Shown: one piece after another, positions 21,775 through 33,940 of the stretch
How positions within the stretch are numbered: the stretch's first letter is position 1
Layout of the letters: each line of letters begins with the position of its first letter
NCBI RefSeq assembly: GCF_010093535.1
Contig: NW_022985164.1
Location: forward strand, 106,826-170,825
Source of the DNA: Lindgomyces ingoldianus
Lineage: Eukaryota > Ascomycota > Dothideomycetes > Pleosporales > Lindgomycetaceae
DNA: 64,000 bases
Direction: 5' to 3'
Notes under the pieces: generated by a model
What the model was told of the DNA's origin: nothing
The model's input: the letters and a program-made list of their open reading frames with translations, nothing else
Database searches by the model: none
Program-made: the position numbers and the translations under genes

Positions 21775-23564
21775 ATGGCAACTGCCGAATCAACCATCCC
21801 TATCAATGGCAGCTATGCGCAACCGGCGTATGATGCCATGGCCAGCAGTTACAACGCCGCGAGCACCACCAGTGCCACCGGTTATAGTACCAGCCAGCAG
21901 GCCCCATCCAGCCAGCAGGGCAGCAGTGCGTCTACCTCTGAGATTCCAAAAGACGAGGTCGGCTGGTATTTCGTTGAGCAGTACTATACCACTCTCAGCA
22001 AGAGCCCCGAGAAGCTCTTCGTAAGTCCTCCCCCTCTTACTGCCATTCCGGCCCGTCTTCTCGAAGTGATCTCGCTAACTCCAGTCTCAGCTCTTCTACA
22101 ACAAGCGCTCACAGTTCGTCTCTGGAACTGAGGAGGACAAGATTCAGGTGTGCATTGGACAGAAGGTACTTGGCAGCGAAATTCCGCTTAATCGACCATC
22201 AACTGACAAATACCTTCCTAGGCCATAAACGACCAGATCAAGGAGCTCGACTTCCACGACACCAAAGTCCGCGTCACCAATGTTGACTCTCAAGGTTCCG
22301 ATGCAAACATTGTCATCCAAGTCATTGGTGAGATCTCCAACAAAGGCCAGCCGCACAAGAGGTTCGTCCAGACTTTTGTTCTAGCCGAGCAGACCAATGG
22401 TTACTTTGTGCTCAACGATATCTTCCGCTACCTTGCCGAGGAGCCAGAGGAGGAAGAGGAACAGCTTCAACAGGAAGCTGCTCCGGTCAGCGGTGTGCAG
22501 GAGCCTGCTCCCACAGCTGCAGTTCCTGAGGCCGAGCACCTGAACCAGAGCGACGAAGTTGCTGCTAGCGAGGAAGATCTTGTTAAAGTCGACCAGAAGC
22601 TCGAAGATGTTGTCCATGAAGAACCAGCCCGTGAAGCCTCTCCTCCTGCAGCTGTCAACGGTACCCCTGTACCGGAGACGGCTGAGGTCGTCCCAGCGGA
22701 AGAGGCTCCAGCAGCAGCAGTTTCAATTGAGACTCCTACCGAGGAGCCCGAGGAGCCTGCCATGGAGGAGACAATTGAGCCCGAGAAGCCGAAAGATCCC
22801 TCTCCAACGCCTGCCGCTCCTACTCCCAAGCCCGCTCCTCCAGCTGCCACGCCAGCCGCCCCGCTCAAGCCTGCTGCCCCTCGCACCTGGGCTAGCCTCG
22901 CTGCCTCCGCCAACAAGGTTGCCACTCCAAACGTTCCCACGCCCGTCACCCCACAAGCCCCACCTCAACCCAAGTCCTCCACCACCGCTCCGAGCCAACC
23001 CTTGGCCGTGCCGGCTGTTCAGCCTTCTGCTCCCGCTCGCGAGCCATCCCCAGCCAACAGCCAAGGCGAGACCGCAGGGTGGGAGACGGCTACCAAGCAC
23101 AAGAAGGAACAATCGCGCGCTCAGAACCAAGCTCCGACTAGCGAGGCGGAGAGCAAGCGGGCTTACATCAAGAATGTCTACAGCCAGGTCGAAGAAGGTG
23201 CCTTGAGAAGCACTCTCTCCAAATTCGGCGATATTGAGTACCTCGACATCAGCCGCCAAAAGGTCAGTGTCTGCAACCCGTCACATTTAGAGTTTGCTAA
23301 CCCGTGCAGAACTGTGCTTTCGTTGACTTCAAGACGGCTACCGGATTCCAGAACGCCGTCAGCAACAACCCTCACACTGTCAACGGTGTCGAAATCAAGG
23401 TTGAGGAACGCCGATTGCGCCCCCAGTCATTTGCACCGTACCAGCGCGGCGGCGCTCCCCGTGGTCGTGGAGGTATGCAGGGTCCCCGCGGGGGTTTCCA
23501 ACCTCGTGGTGGTCGGGGCGGTCCCGTCGGACGCGGCGGTCGCGCAGCTGCCCAAGAAGCTTGA
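21775..23564 (+). CDS. G3BP/Nxt3-like NTF2-domain and RRM protein (stress-granule type)
   Basis: Four exons: 21775..22020, 22091..22165, 22222..23262 and 23310..23564 (538 aa). Residues about 55-185 form an NTF2-like domain (EVGWYFVEQYYTTLSKSPEKLF, then FYNKRSQFVSG, INDQIKEL, and NGYFVLNDIFRYL at the end). A long acidic Pro/Ala/Glu-rich disordered region follows. An RRM starts near residue 421 (AYIKNVYS as RNP2) and has NCAFVDFKT as a degenerate RNP1, split by the last intron. The end is Arg/Gly-rich (RGG boxes), for RNA binding. This is the architecture of G3BP and fission yeast Nxt3, which act in stress granules and ubiquitin-protease control. The first intron has two in-frame acceptors six bases apart (CCAG and TCTCAG), so two isoforms differing by Ser-Gln are possible. 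Confidence 0.92.
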
Positions 23565-24733
23565 AGACGCGGATCCACCTCGTCTCAATGAACCCGTACT
23601 CTACCTTCCCCGTCGTCTCTCACCAGGTCTACACCATAGAGCGATCTCCTATGCTGAGCATCGAATATGGCTAGAACTGGCTTATTAACGACTTACGGCT
23701 TCACACACATGTACTGTACCCCTATCCCTTCCGGCGCCTGTCTAAAAGTTACCGAGCTTGTTTCGGCAAAAGTTCTAGCTGTCTGCATTTCGCGAGACAT
23801 GGAGAACGCGCACCTGATTACCCTTGCATAGCGAGTCTTTTTTTATTTGCATTTCCCTCTGTACCCTATTTCGCCATCGGCGCTACCTTGTTATTAAGAA
23901 GAGGTTTCTTCAGTGTTTTGTTTTACAATTCTGATATCCCTTAATTTCCATCTGGATGGCCATCTGAGCGGTTCGAGGGCTGGATAGGGGTACGGACAAT
24001 GGATCTGGCCGGATATCCATGCTGGACAGCCTTGTGATGGTGGTACTGGCGTGCAGAGTAAACTGCACAAGTTCGCTGTATTCAGTGCTTATTTGGGGCG
24101 CGTCATTAGTAGCAAAACTCTCGTCAAAAGTTTCCACAGCGGACAGAACAAGCAAGTGAAGAGGACGAGCGTGGCGAGCTTTGGAGTGGTGTAATTTAGA
24201 GGGCTGGACTGGACTGTGTATGATAGGCAAAGGAAATAATGGAAATATAGGATCCAAAAGAAGTGTGCCACGATGCGCTGAGGGGGCTAGTGGATGATAG
24301 TGTCACCTGATAGCACGCTTCGAAGGCGGCCGTTTAGAAGCATCATGTATGGTAGGGTGGAGGTTGATTCGCTCGGCCAGATTAGGGCCATGCAGCAACG
24401 GGCTAACCTACCATGTTGGACGTCGCAGGACATATCGTGTTTGCCGTGGCCGAGTCGACACTCAAGGCAATCACAGCATTCATCGCTCTTTTGGCCTGCG
24501 TTGTCTTCGTCTCCCTCGCCTTGGGCTGCTGTCTTTATCTTCAAGGACAACGGCACGCGGCCTGAGCTCCCACGGTTCGTGCTCAGCGGGGGTGCGTGGG
24601 GTCAGCTCGCTCGTCTCGCAACATCATCACTCAACACACACCATACCACCGCACCTCGAGCGTCCACGACCGCCTCCTGAGCAGCAATTTCCAGCTTGCA
24701 TTCGAGTATTCACATATCTGCAGACCATCAACC
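23565..24733. other. 3' flank of the G3BP-like gene and leader of the septin-type gene
   Basis: No supported gene. The frame that continues upstream of 24734 into the leader adds 46 residues without family character. Confidence 0.5.
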
Positions 24734-27348
24734 ATGCGGCCGTCATCGGGCGGCGACATTCTCCCCTCCATTAAACCTCGATCCCGCAAGTCCAGCGTCG
24801 CCGATCATTCCCCTGCCCACCATGGCCCATCTAGCCATGTACCTACCACCTTCTTCCTAAGGAGTGAGGAGGATGTAGAACTATCGATAGCTCAGTCACA
24901 GAGCACCGAGCCAGCAAGTAGGCAGCGGGAGAGCACCTTTGGCGTTCAGAGCTTAGCAGACACCTTAGCAGCTGCATTTGGCCAGGGAAGCGGTGCTATA
25001 GATAAGAGTACAGAGCATCTGGCCGAGACAGCGAAGGCACAGGAGGAGAGCTCGAAGGTGTCAGCAGCCAGCTCGCCGAAAGCCTCTAGCAGGAAGTCCG
25101 ACAGTTCCAAAGCGTCCCCGGCAAGAAAGCATAGGAGGAGAGTCTCGAATCACACCACCTCCGCACCTCTCACCCCCCTCAACATCAATGCCGCATCTTC
25201 AGTACTTCCGTCGGCAATGCCGAGTACGCCCAAGTCTGTTTCGTTGCAGTCGTTGAAGCTCTCTGATGACGACTCCGGCATGGATGAAATGACTAGCCAA
25301 GCTATTACATCGAGTGGCGAGGAAGAGGAACAGGATACTCAGCAAGAGAATTCGAGCAGCTTCCCACAGCTTGTCATGCCGAGCATAGAGATGCCGACTC
25401 GAAGGCCATTCACGCCCAAAGGCAAGTCTATGGGGAAGCTGAAAGTGCTGATTGCGGGTGAATCTGGTGAGTAATGAGCCTCTCCCTGGTGTTCTACAAC
25501 TAAACTTCTGTAATAGGGCTTGGGAAGACTTCGTTGATTCGCTCCATTGTACAGCTATGCGAGGATATTGTTCATGTAGATCCTTTGTCTCCATCCCAGT
25601 CCCTCATCCAGCCGTCGCCGCCACCAAAATCAAAATCCCGGAAGCGGAAAGTTGTCGGCCCCGGAACTCTAAGAATAACCGAGATTCATGCAAGCACAAG
25701 ATCATACCCACATTGGTGGACAGATCTTGATGAGACCCGCGTGCTCCGACGAAGAAAGAGTTTAAGCGACACCGTGTTAGAGCGGAATCTTTGTTTCATT
25801 GATACCCCTGGATACAAGAGAGGTTCCTCAAGCACAGACGAAATGAACTTAGTGGTTGAATACGTAGAGTCACTGCTACATCGGAATGCGTTGACGGACT
25901 CGATGGAGGACAGCGAACTGCTTGGTGTTGTCAGCGGGAATGGGGGCATTCAGGTAGATGTAGTTCTCTACCTACTATCCCCTAGTAAGTGACACTGGTT
26001 TAAAGAAGTCATACCAAGCTAATTAAAAGAAGGCCACGATATATCTAAGGACGTCGAGTATATGCAACGCCTTTCTTCCCTCACCAGCGTCATCCCTATC
26101 ATTGCGAAATCGGACACGCTCTCCCCGTCCGAAATTATAGCAGTCAAAACGTCGATATTAGCCCGGCTGCAGACTACTTCGATAAAGCCTTTCTTTTTTG
26201 GACAAGCGGTGGATGATGCCTTGCTAGCTGTTCAAGGGCTTTCTGTTCCTGGTTCTTCCTCCACTTCCCTGTCCGAGCCTTGCCAATATTCAGTTAATGT
26301 TCCAACTCATCCTTACACCATATCATCTACACCTGGTCCGGATCCTGACACAATGGATGCGTCACTACTCATGTCACCTGACTACGTGCAGCCCCTTCTC
26401 CCGTCTGAGCTCGCAACCTTGGTCTCCCAGGTATTTGATCCAGAGTCAATTGCATGGTTAAGGCATTCTGCAGCCAAGAAGTTCATTGCTTGGCGACGTC
26501 GATCGAAGCTCCCTGGAGATTCTTTCATTCTCCACAGCTTTGCGCAACAAAGACACCAGCAGCGCAGCAGTATTTCGAGCTCCTCCGTCGGCCTAAATGG
26601 AGGTGCATTGAACAGTACGAACATGCAATGGAATTCCTTGATCAGGCTAACATGATCTTCAGCCTCTACCACATCTTCCATCTTCTCTGCCACGTCACCG
26701 TCAGGAGTCCTCGTACCTCGAGCGACCTCTCCGTTCTACCTCTCGAACTCTAACTTCAATTCTAACCTCCAGTCACCATTCCCTGCATCTTCCCCTTCCC
26801 TTTCTCATGCTCCATTAGAAGGCCTCGAAGGGCCAACAGCCTTTTCTCTTGCTCGATACAACAACTATACCCAAGGCGAACAGCGATTCGCAGAAGTCAG
26901 ACTGGCAAGATGGGCAAGTGATCTACAACGAAGCCTCCGGAACGAACGCGAACGATTTGAAGAGCTGCAACGTAACGAGCGGGCGAAGTGGCTACTTGAG
27001 CGTGTCGGTGAAGAAGTAAGAGGTGGCAACATTTCCTCATCGCCTAGAAATGGTTCTCCCCGTGCGGATTGGGCGATGATCAGACATGGAGACCGGAAAG
27101 GTACGAATGCGGATGAGCATTGGTATGGTAGGGGTGGGCGGTTGGATGCAAGAGACCCACTCGGATTGTGTGATTTTAGCGATGAAGTGAGAAAGAGGGG
27201 GTTCGTGCTAGTCAAGGTGCTTGGAGGTATGAGTGTGCTGGGTGCGGTTGTAGTAGCTGTAGTGAGGGCTTGTGGTGTTGAGGCGGGTTTGCCAGAGGCG
27301 GGGCTTTGGAGTTGGATTACAGGAGCTGCGGTTGCGGGGGCAGAGTAG
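24734..27348 (+). CDS. Septin-type G-domain protein with C-terminal membrane segment
   Basis: Four exons: 24734..25466, 25517..25984, 26030..26602 and 26663..27348 (819 aa). All three introns are 45-60 nt, with the clearest branch GGCTAACATG before the third acceptor. A Ser-rich disordered N-terminal half precedes the GTPase domain. That domain has a P-loop AGESGLGKTS (about 242-250, assembled across intron 1), G3 FIDTPG (about 338-343) and G4 AKSD (about 426-429), the septin pattern. The C-terminal part has an Arg/Glu-rich helix that is likely coiled coil (YTQGEQRFAEVRLARWASDL onward), then two hydrophobic stretches near the end (VLGGMSVLGAVVVAVV and ITGAAVAG), as in a tail anchor. Canonical septins lack a membrane tail, so this is a septin-related fungal family. 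I chose 24734 as start because it has a CAACCATGC context and the N-terminus MRPSSGGD. The second intron has a NAGNAG acceptor. Confidence 0.85.
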
Positions 27349-29949
27349 TGCGATGCTCTGGGATGTGGGATCAGAGTTAACGAAGCGCCATGCGCTGGCT
27401 AGCCATGTAATACAGTCTTAAACATCACTCTGGAAGGTAGTTCACAGCTCTTGTATAACATGAACTTCTCTCGTTCTTTTATTTGCTGTGCGTTTCTGAT
27501 TTGATACTAATGGCTTTGCGGTGATGATAGAGAGGTAGCATTAATAGAGCTAAGTAGACTCGAGCTTTTTGTACTCGCCTGAAGGGAAAAGGAATGATGC
27601 TCCAACTAAACCCGACCTATGAGTAGTAAGAGTAACCCTGTACTTAGACTCTTAGCATAGAGAAAGTTAGCTTAGTTAGATTATAGTTAGGAGAATGAAG
27701 AGGTAGACACTGTACTGTATCCCCTCCTTTTTAAATCGCATCTAGCATCCTCTTGTTGCAGATAGCATAGCAGTTATCTAAACCCGTACACATTATGCGT
27801 CTCTTAAATTAGCAATTAATAAGTAGCTTAGTGTTAAAGTAGCCCTACTAAGATGCTGTAAAATCTAGATAACTAGTTATAGTTTACTATAAGAGAGTAT
27901 AGTGGCACTATGTAGGAGCAGTGTTTCTAGTTAAAAGGCGCTAGGCAGGTATAAGGCCAAATTCAACATCAAGGCTTAAAACAAAACCAAAAAAGGGGGG
28001 GTGGATAGTATTTAGTTAACAGTTATGTAATCTGTACATTATATAAAAGCGGCCTAATACAGCCATCACTTCATCTTGTCCAAGTACATCTAGCTGTGTG
28101 CGACAAGCTTACAAAATAGAGACTCTCCATTAGCTCGAGTGAACCTTAGAGAGCACTCTAATTGCTGTATCCTTAGGGGCGTTATTTTTAGTGTTATTTT
28201 TATATACCTTATAAAGAGCTAATAGATCTTGTACACTGTAGTGCACCTTACGCGCGATTATTTAATAACCTCCAAGATAAGAATTCTAAGCATAAAGAGA
28301 TAATACACAACAGAACAACATAAGCAGTTCTCTAGCTGTGCTTTAAGTAGGAAGCTAGCAGCAGGGCTGCTGGATTATTAAGGATACGTGCCTCCATAAG
28401 ACGCGCCCGCTGGGCCTGTAAGAGAGCCGCGACTGGATCTATAATTTAAAGCTCTGCCAAATCTGCGGGATAGGCCTTATCTATATATTTATAATACTTC
28501 ATTCGCAACAGAACGCACTATAGTTAATTATATAGAACGTGTCGCTCCTGCGTACAGACAGAACGAAATATTTAGGTTCCCGAATTTCTATGATTTTTGT
28601 GAGGGGGAAGTGGTTGCACCGCCGCTACACAGGTTGCTCTCCTTCGCCTCACCTTTCTATCCCAACTCCGTTAGCCAGCCCAATTATAGAAATACAAACT
28701 CATCCTTGTTATAGTTTTCTGTTAACTCTACGCGAGAGATAGTTTAAGGGATGGGCTGGCAATAAAGCCCAGATATAGGCCATCCCATGAAATGTCCCAG
28801 AACTGAGCCACTCATCCAAGATGGCCGCAGAAGCTAGCTTGATGTTCCTGAATTGCTTGGTGTTGACTGAATGTCGAACGCCGTAAGGCATCGTCGCCTT
28901 GCCGCCTATCTTATCCATATTCTATGTCCTATTTTCTCTTTTTATTCAATGTCCATTCGCTATTCCGGATTCTCTCTGCCTGGACTCATCATTAATGATA
29001 AAAACTAAGACAGATTTCATCAGCGAACGAAGGGGGAAAGAGGCACCAAGCTACGTCCCTCTGGGAAACCCTCCATACTTTCAGGAATAGTTCTCAATAA
29101 GCCCTCATGGTCATATTGGTATTCATTATGTATTATTTTCAAGTTTATTGTGTCTATTATTGTCTACATGAACTAGTCTCGAGACCTTCTGGCCATCGAA
29201 TAAAACCGATGACTAACACCCACACTCACGCTGTCGTAAAAGTGCGAGTGTTTTCTTTGAAGCCCTTTAAGCTCCGCTACCCACGTGCTTTCTTCTCTTG
29301 CACAAGGCCGCGATGGGATATATTAGTCGCTAGGTCGCGAAGGAATCCGATCTCCGTAAAGATGCGGACCTCACTGGCGTTGCCAAAATCTCCGAACAAA
29401 TCATGATTCCCGCCTGAATAATAAAGACGGCTATATATAGTAATAGCACAATAAATAGCACAATCTTTTGCATTAACCTCTTTACTAAGTCACCATCAAA
29501 ACGGGAACAGGGGAACACATTATCCCTCTTCACGCCTCCTACTCATGAGAATCCGTCCTGAAATCCAGCAATGAAGCATAGACACAAATATCAGCCTTCT
29601 AAACGGGCTGTCGATATGTTTAAGCAGTCTACGACCTTGCGCAGGCACGCCTCAGAAACCATAAGCAAATGGAGGATCGTCCGCTGTCATTCCTTCAGGC
29701 AGCTCATAATAGTCTACATTTTCTTGATCCGTATTATCCAAAGACTCTGTATCGATCGAAGCTTCGCGTAAGTCGTTGCGGGCCATTTCTCGTTTTCGGA
29801 TCTCCAGACCTTGCATCATTCCATCGGCAGTCTGATAATTGGTTCTTCGAAGATCTCTGCTACTTGATCGTGGTTGAGGGTGGCGAACAAGAAATCAAAA
29901 CATCGGATTTCCGTACCGTTGTTCTATACTGAAAGTTCTTGAGTCTGGC
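27349..29949. other. AT-rich gene-free transition zone
   Basis: From about 27.5 kb the base composition turns AT-rich, with many TAG/TTA words, as in old RIP-mutated repeats. Frames here are all under 100 codons and broken. A minus-strand 69-codon frame at 28709-28918 and plus-strand frames near 29669-29932 look protein-like in part, but I cannot connect them into a gene. This marks the edge of the gene-rich compartment. Confidence 0.5.
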
Positions 29950-29989
29950 CGAGTCCTAAAACTGGTTGACTTGATTGAATTGCTTCTTC

Positions 29990-30513
29990 CACCGCTTTGG
30001 TATTCATTCAGTAACAGCCAGAGTGCGCTTTATAGCGGCTTTGGAATTATTGAGAGTATTGACGGGACCACGTAGCTTCCAAATAGCCGTCGCGAAGCTA
30101 GGAAAGTCCATTAGCCAAGCTGGTCGAGTCCGTGAAGTCGGACACGCTTAAACTGGTCACAACGAGGATGGTGAGAATTTGAAGCTGAGGGCCGAGTCTT
30201 TGAGGCTGCCTGAGGATTTTCACACGCGTCTTTGTTACCAGTCCTTGGAACCACAAGTTGGGATCCAGTGTCCGTATAACGTTGAAGGAGTCCTCTTTGC
30301 TGACCTTTGAAACCCCTGTCTTCACCTACGGTTGTTAGTCAGCACATTAGCGATTGGATTACGTCGACAGCTTACCTGAATCGCCCAAAGGATCCGATTT
30401 TCCGGCTGCTGCTCATGATTGAGCATAAAAACGAGATCGGGGCCGGCCATATTGCATGGAAAATACCAAGGCGCAAAGAATTGTTGTTTCCTGACTCGTC
30501 GTAGCTGTCGCAC
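29990..30513 (-). pseudogene. Remnant of a PD-(D/E)XK-like nuclease-domain gene
   Basis: Two exons join across a clear intron (30326..30375: GTAAGC donor, ACTAAC branch, CGTAG acceptor). They give a segment with GPDLVFML, about 20 residues, then ILWAIQVKTG. An acidic residue followed on the next strand by Q-x-K is the core of PD-(D/E)XK nuclease folds, and the combination resembles a family seen in fungal Crinkler-type proteins. Read from the minus strand, the frame stops at 30098, but coding-like sequence continues in another frame (MDFPSFATAIWKL) down to about 29990, so there is a frameshift. Upstream of 30513 the frame is closed by a TAG and has no good start. The fold assignment is tentative. 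Confidence 0.5.
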
Positions 30514-30658
30514 GTGTCTCAGGCAATACCATACCCATGTACTGCACTATTCACTCATTAGGACTAGCTCCTTTCTCGTACAGTATATAGTCAGCCCAGA
30601 GCTCTCTCGAGCTCCTTAGACCTTACAATACACTAGTTCAATCCACCTTGTTTGGATC

Positions 30659-31305
30659 TCAATACCTTGTCGACTCGCCTACCCTATGACCCCTTCTCAG
30701 CTCATGCGAGAGTAGCCAGTCCTGAAATTTTATATCTGAACCTAACGAGATATCGTCTTGAATGGCCCAATCGGGTTCTTCAACAGTGTAATCTGCTAAG
30801 TTTGACATAGACAATTCCTGTGGAGCTTCGGAATTTCGAAGAATGGGATACGGTGTGTTGAGCATTTCTAAAAAACGCTGCCTTTCTTGCGGTACAACTC
30901 GTGCCACACCATTTTGCTTTAATAAGAGACCACCGAAAGACTGAATAAATCAATCAATGAGTTTGTCCGAAGCGATACGCATATAGTACTCACCCATCCC
31001 ATGTAATAATCGGCCGCCTTACCAAACATTGAGTGATCGTCATGATTATCGTAGATCGAAAATCTAAGAATCTGTTCATGACGGTCGTTCTGGATCTGAA
31101 TATGTTCGATAACAGTGCGTAAAACCAAGGGTTCAACCAGTTCCTGTTCGTGGCATCCAGGCCCTCTCTTGCTTGTCCAGCTGCTGATGGCCTGACCTGC
31201 TACTTTACACAAGAAAAAAAAAAGATTTCGTAGACTTTTCCACCGCTCTACTAACGAAGCAATCTCTTCCAAGCAACACTTAGGATACTTAAGAGCGTAA
31301 TGCAT
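30659..31305 (-). CDS. Hypothetical two-exon protein
   Basis: Exons 30994..31305 and 30659..30940 join across an intron (30941..30993: GTGAGT donor, TTGATTGA branch, TTCAG acceptor) in phase 0, giving 197 aa. The protein is soluble and mixed in charge, with LVERWKSLRNLFFFLCK near the start, and has no signal peptide. I do not recognise it. It begins 45 bp downstream of the NLR pseudogene's last codon on the same strand, so it could be a separate gene or a read-through remnant. A ten-A run within the first exon (FFF) is a possible frameshift site. A GTGAGT donor just upstream (31311-31316) could mean an earlier exon. Confidence 0.4.
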
Positions 31306-31349
31306 ACAATAGAGTTTACTTAACTCACCATGTCCATATTATCTAGCCT

Positions 31350-32080
31350 CTACTCATTTACAGCCATAAGCGAAAATGCTGTGTACGGATGCTGGCAGCC
31401 AAGGACTTGCTTCCGCAACTGGAGACATTCCTCTATTAATGCAATAGCCTCGCTATTGTAACTTTGGCACTTGAACATGCACTCCAAGTTAGCCATGCTG
31501 GCCAGTGCGTCTAGATACTCCTCCCCAAGGATCCTCTATCTGGTCTCCATCCCTTGCACCTCCAGCTCTCTTCGGCCTCCTTCCACCACCCTTGCTACCT
31601 GTACGTTGACGCTAAGTTGGACATGCATGCTGGTTAGCGTGTCTGGATGCTCCTCCCCAAGCACCCTTGTCTCCATCACTTGCACCTCCTGCTCCTTAGC
31701 ATCTCTCCACCGCCCTCTGAGCTTTCTTACTAACCCCACCACTATACTTCTTAGCGTCTCTATATGGTCTGCCTCAAGCGGCCCTGTCCTAGCTTTTGTT
31801 AACTTTGTTAGCATATTTTCTGCCTCGTCTGCGTTTCCTATTTGCCACGCGTAGCACGCGGCGTTGCACAGTAGCAGAGCCTACTCCTTGCGCGTCTCTT
31901 TGCTCTTAGGTTTCTGTGTTGACGCTGCTCTCGCATGCGGGAAAAGCCCCTAGCACTTCCCTTAATTCTCATACTGTCCTGTTAGAAACTCTAGGCAGAG
32001 GTTAGCAATAAACTGCTGTTTCTATCCTTGTATTTGCTCCTAGCTTTTAAGCTATTTTTAGGCCGCTAGCTGTACTAGAC
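31350..32080 (-). pseudogene. 3' half of NLR pseudogene: linker and tetratricopeptide repeats
   Basis: In one continuous frame the minus strand shows the classic downstream half of a fungal NB-ARC/TPR protein: SLVQLAA, then KQQFIANLCLEFLTGQYEN, GLFPHARAAS, ALLLCNAACYAWQIGNADEAENM, kinesin-light-chain-like TPR units with ETRVLGEEHPDTLTSM, and the end block SEAIALIEECLQLRKQVLG. The last unit ends with a TAG at 31350-31352, where the family usually has Trp. At least seven in-frame TAG/TAA codons interrupt it. Several sit where Trp is expected (TGG to TAG), as RIP would produce. It would have been the sensor/scaffold half of the NLR whose NB-ARC half lies at 36114-37210. Confidence 0.85.
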
Positions 32081-33306
32081 TAACGTCCGTCCCTGCGTAG
32101 CGAGATACCCTATACAGACACTCCCTAACATAACAAACTTAATAGCCGGTAGGGAAAATACATATCTTTGGAATAGTAGCCTTAAGTTATAAAGTCTACT
32201 CTCCCCTAATATCTTTTAGAAACGGGTTCTGCTTACCATGAAATACAACAATTTAGTATAAGCGTCACGCGACCACTTTGCTTTGGCTAGCAGAAGGTGC
32301 GTTAAAAGCTTATGGATCTTGTTGAAAGTCTGTTAACTTACGGCTTGTTATATCATTATCCTATCCTAAGCACTGCGCTTAAGCTTGAGAGGTTGTTGTG
32401 CTTCTGTGCTAATTCTAAGTCCGCCTGCTAGAAGTGCTAGATAAGGAGGACCCGCACGCCTAGCTTAAAGCAGCTTAGCTGTAATCTATCGCGGCTTAGA
32501 CCTGTGTATGGCGCCTTTGTCAAGCGCTCCAGGACACCTGAAAACCGGCTCGGATTGGGAGCAGGGCTAGGTTAAAGGCGCTGGTGTCTAGCTCGTGTCA
32601 ACAAACATACGCAGCATCGAAGCTGTAACTAGCTTCCGATACAGCCGTTCGAGACGTAGTGCAGTAGATGACTATAGCTAATGTGAACGCTTCCATGCCA
32701 TAGAGATACACCATCGCGCTGCGCTACAGCTCCGCAGACTCGCTGTTGATCCATTATCCAACCCATCACGTCTTCGTCCTTCTTAAGCACATCGCAACCA
32801 ACACATATACGCATGATACAGAATACTAAGATCCAAGTCTAGGCTTCAGCAAGCGGAGTGAGTATTACTAGAAGGACGCCACGCCTAGACTTAGCCACAG
32901 AACCTGAGGTGCTCGAGTGACTCTAAGGCAACAAGCGCTGGCGGCCTAAGCGCTTCGCTTTTAACGCAATACGGCTCTTCAAAGACAAGAAGCCGTCGGC
33001 GTTATTAAATTATGTAATAGAGCCAATTAAGATACCATACAGTAAGTGTAAAGAAAGGTGCGTTGTACTGTAAGTAGATACGACGCGGATTCCTAGTGCA
33101 ATTACAGAATGTTGCTGGTGATAGGATTGTCGGTACAGTCTAAAGATGTTGTAATTAGGCAGTTTGATAGATATCTGGTGCAATAAGTTCACTAATGAAC
33201 AATTAGTTCTAAGCTGAACCTTTTCCCTTTTCCCTTATCAATTATGTGACTCTACGTGCTAGTGTTGCTTTGCTTCCGTACCACGCGGCGAATATCTAGT
33301 ATTGAG

Positions 33307-33811
33307 AATGAGTGATTTTTATTGTTACTATTAGGCTCTTGGAGAGAGCGGGTAAATGCACATAACGCTAAGAGACTAGCTATGGAGCAACAGTGTTCTA
33401 AACCACTGATGCTTAACAGAAAAGCTCGTGCGATTGAAAAGTTAGCAGGATTAAAAGGTTTGTGCGATTGAAAAGCTTGTGCGTGTCAAACATCAGTTGT
33501 GAGAGGTATTGAGCAGGAATCATGAGGCACAGAGAGGGAATGCAGGATAAGGGGCTGTATGGCAGAGCCACAAGAGAGAGAGTAAACCATAAGGTCAGAA
33601 GCAGATGTACGGAGGCCGAGGAGCCTATATCCCCCGTGCCAAGCCGTTAGGGTACTCAGGGGTTGGATAGTTGTAACATAACCGTGACATCAGTGATGTT
33701 AAACATCAGTAGTTTAGAACACTGTTGCAACATAGCGGTAGCCTCTCGGCGTTATGTACATACGCCGGCTCTCCCTAGAGGCCTAATAGTAACAATGGCA
33801 ATTACTCATCT
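33307..33811. mobile_element. Fold-back (long terminal inverted repeat) element
   Basis: About 110 bp at 33307-33418 recur in inverse orientation at 33703-33811. Shared words include TTGTTACTATTAGG and CAACAGTGTTCTAAAC on the left, with their complements on the right. The central part holds short AAAAGCTYGTGCGATTG repeats and a solo LTR. No coding frame is present. It looks like a MITE or fold-back transposon. Confidence 0.7.
33498..33689 (-). mobile_element. Solo LTR, same family as the LTRs at 41622 and 51302
   Basis: In minus orientation it starts TGTCACGGTTATG and ends CCTCTCACA, matching the 174-bp LTRs of the large retrotransposon over nearly its whole length, with an 18-bp length difference. 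A perfect 5-bp target duplication, TCAGT, flanks it at 33493-33497 and 33690-33694. Its LTR-internal TATA-like ATATAG before GCTCCTCGG is kept. It is less RIP-mutated than the other copies. Confidence 0.85.
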
Positions 33812-33940
33812 TTAACACATATAAGCCTCTTATCATAAGCCTCTTGCACTAATGCTTTCTCTCTAACTTATAACCACCTCTTTCATCGCCGCGCTGCGCT
33901 CTCTTCCCGCCCTCCACTGATCAAGGTCCCACATGAGCCC

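Noticed and set aside
22467..23259. Long minus-strand frames of 160-178 codons
   Set aside because: Antisense shadows of the Pro/Ala/Glu-rich linker of the G3BP-like protein; compositionally biased and with no domain.
31471..31854. 127-codon plus-strand frame, Ser/Thr/Leu-rich
   Set aside because: Antisense to kinesin-light-chain-like TPR units with GEEHPDTLTSM on the minus strand.
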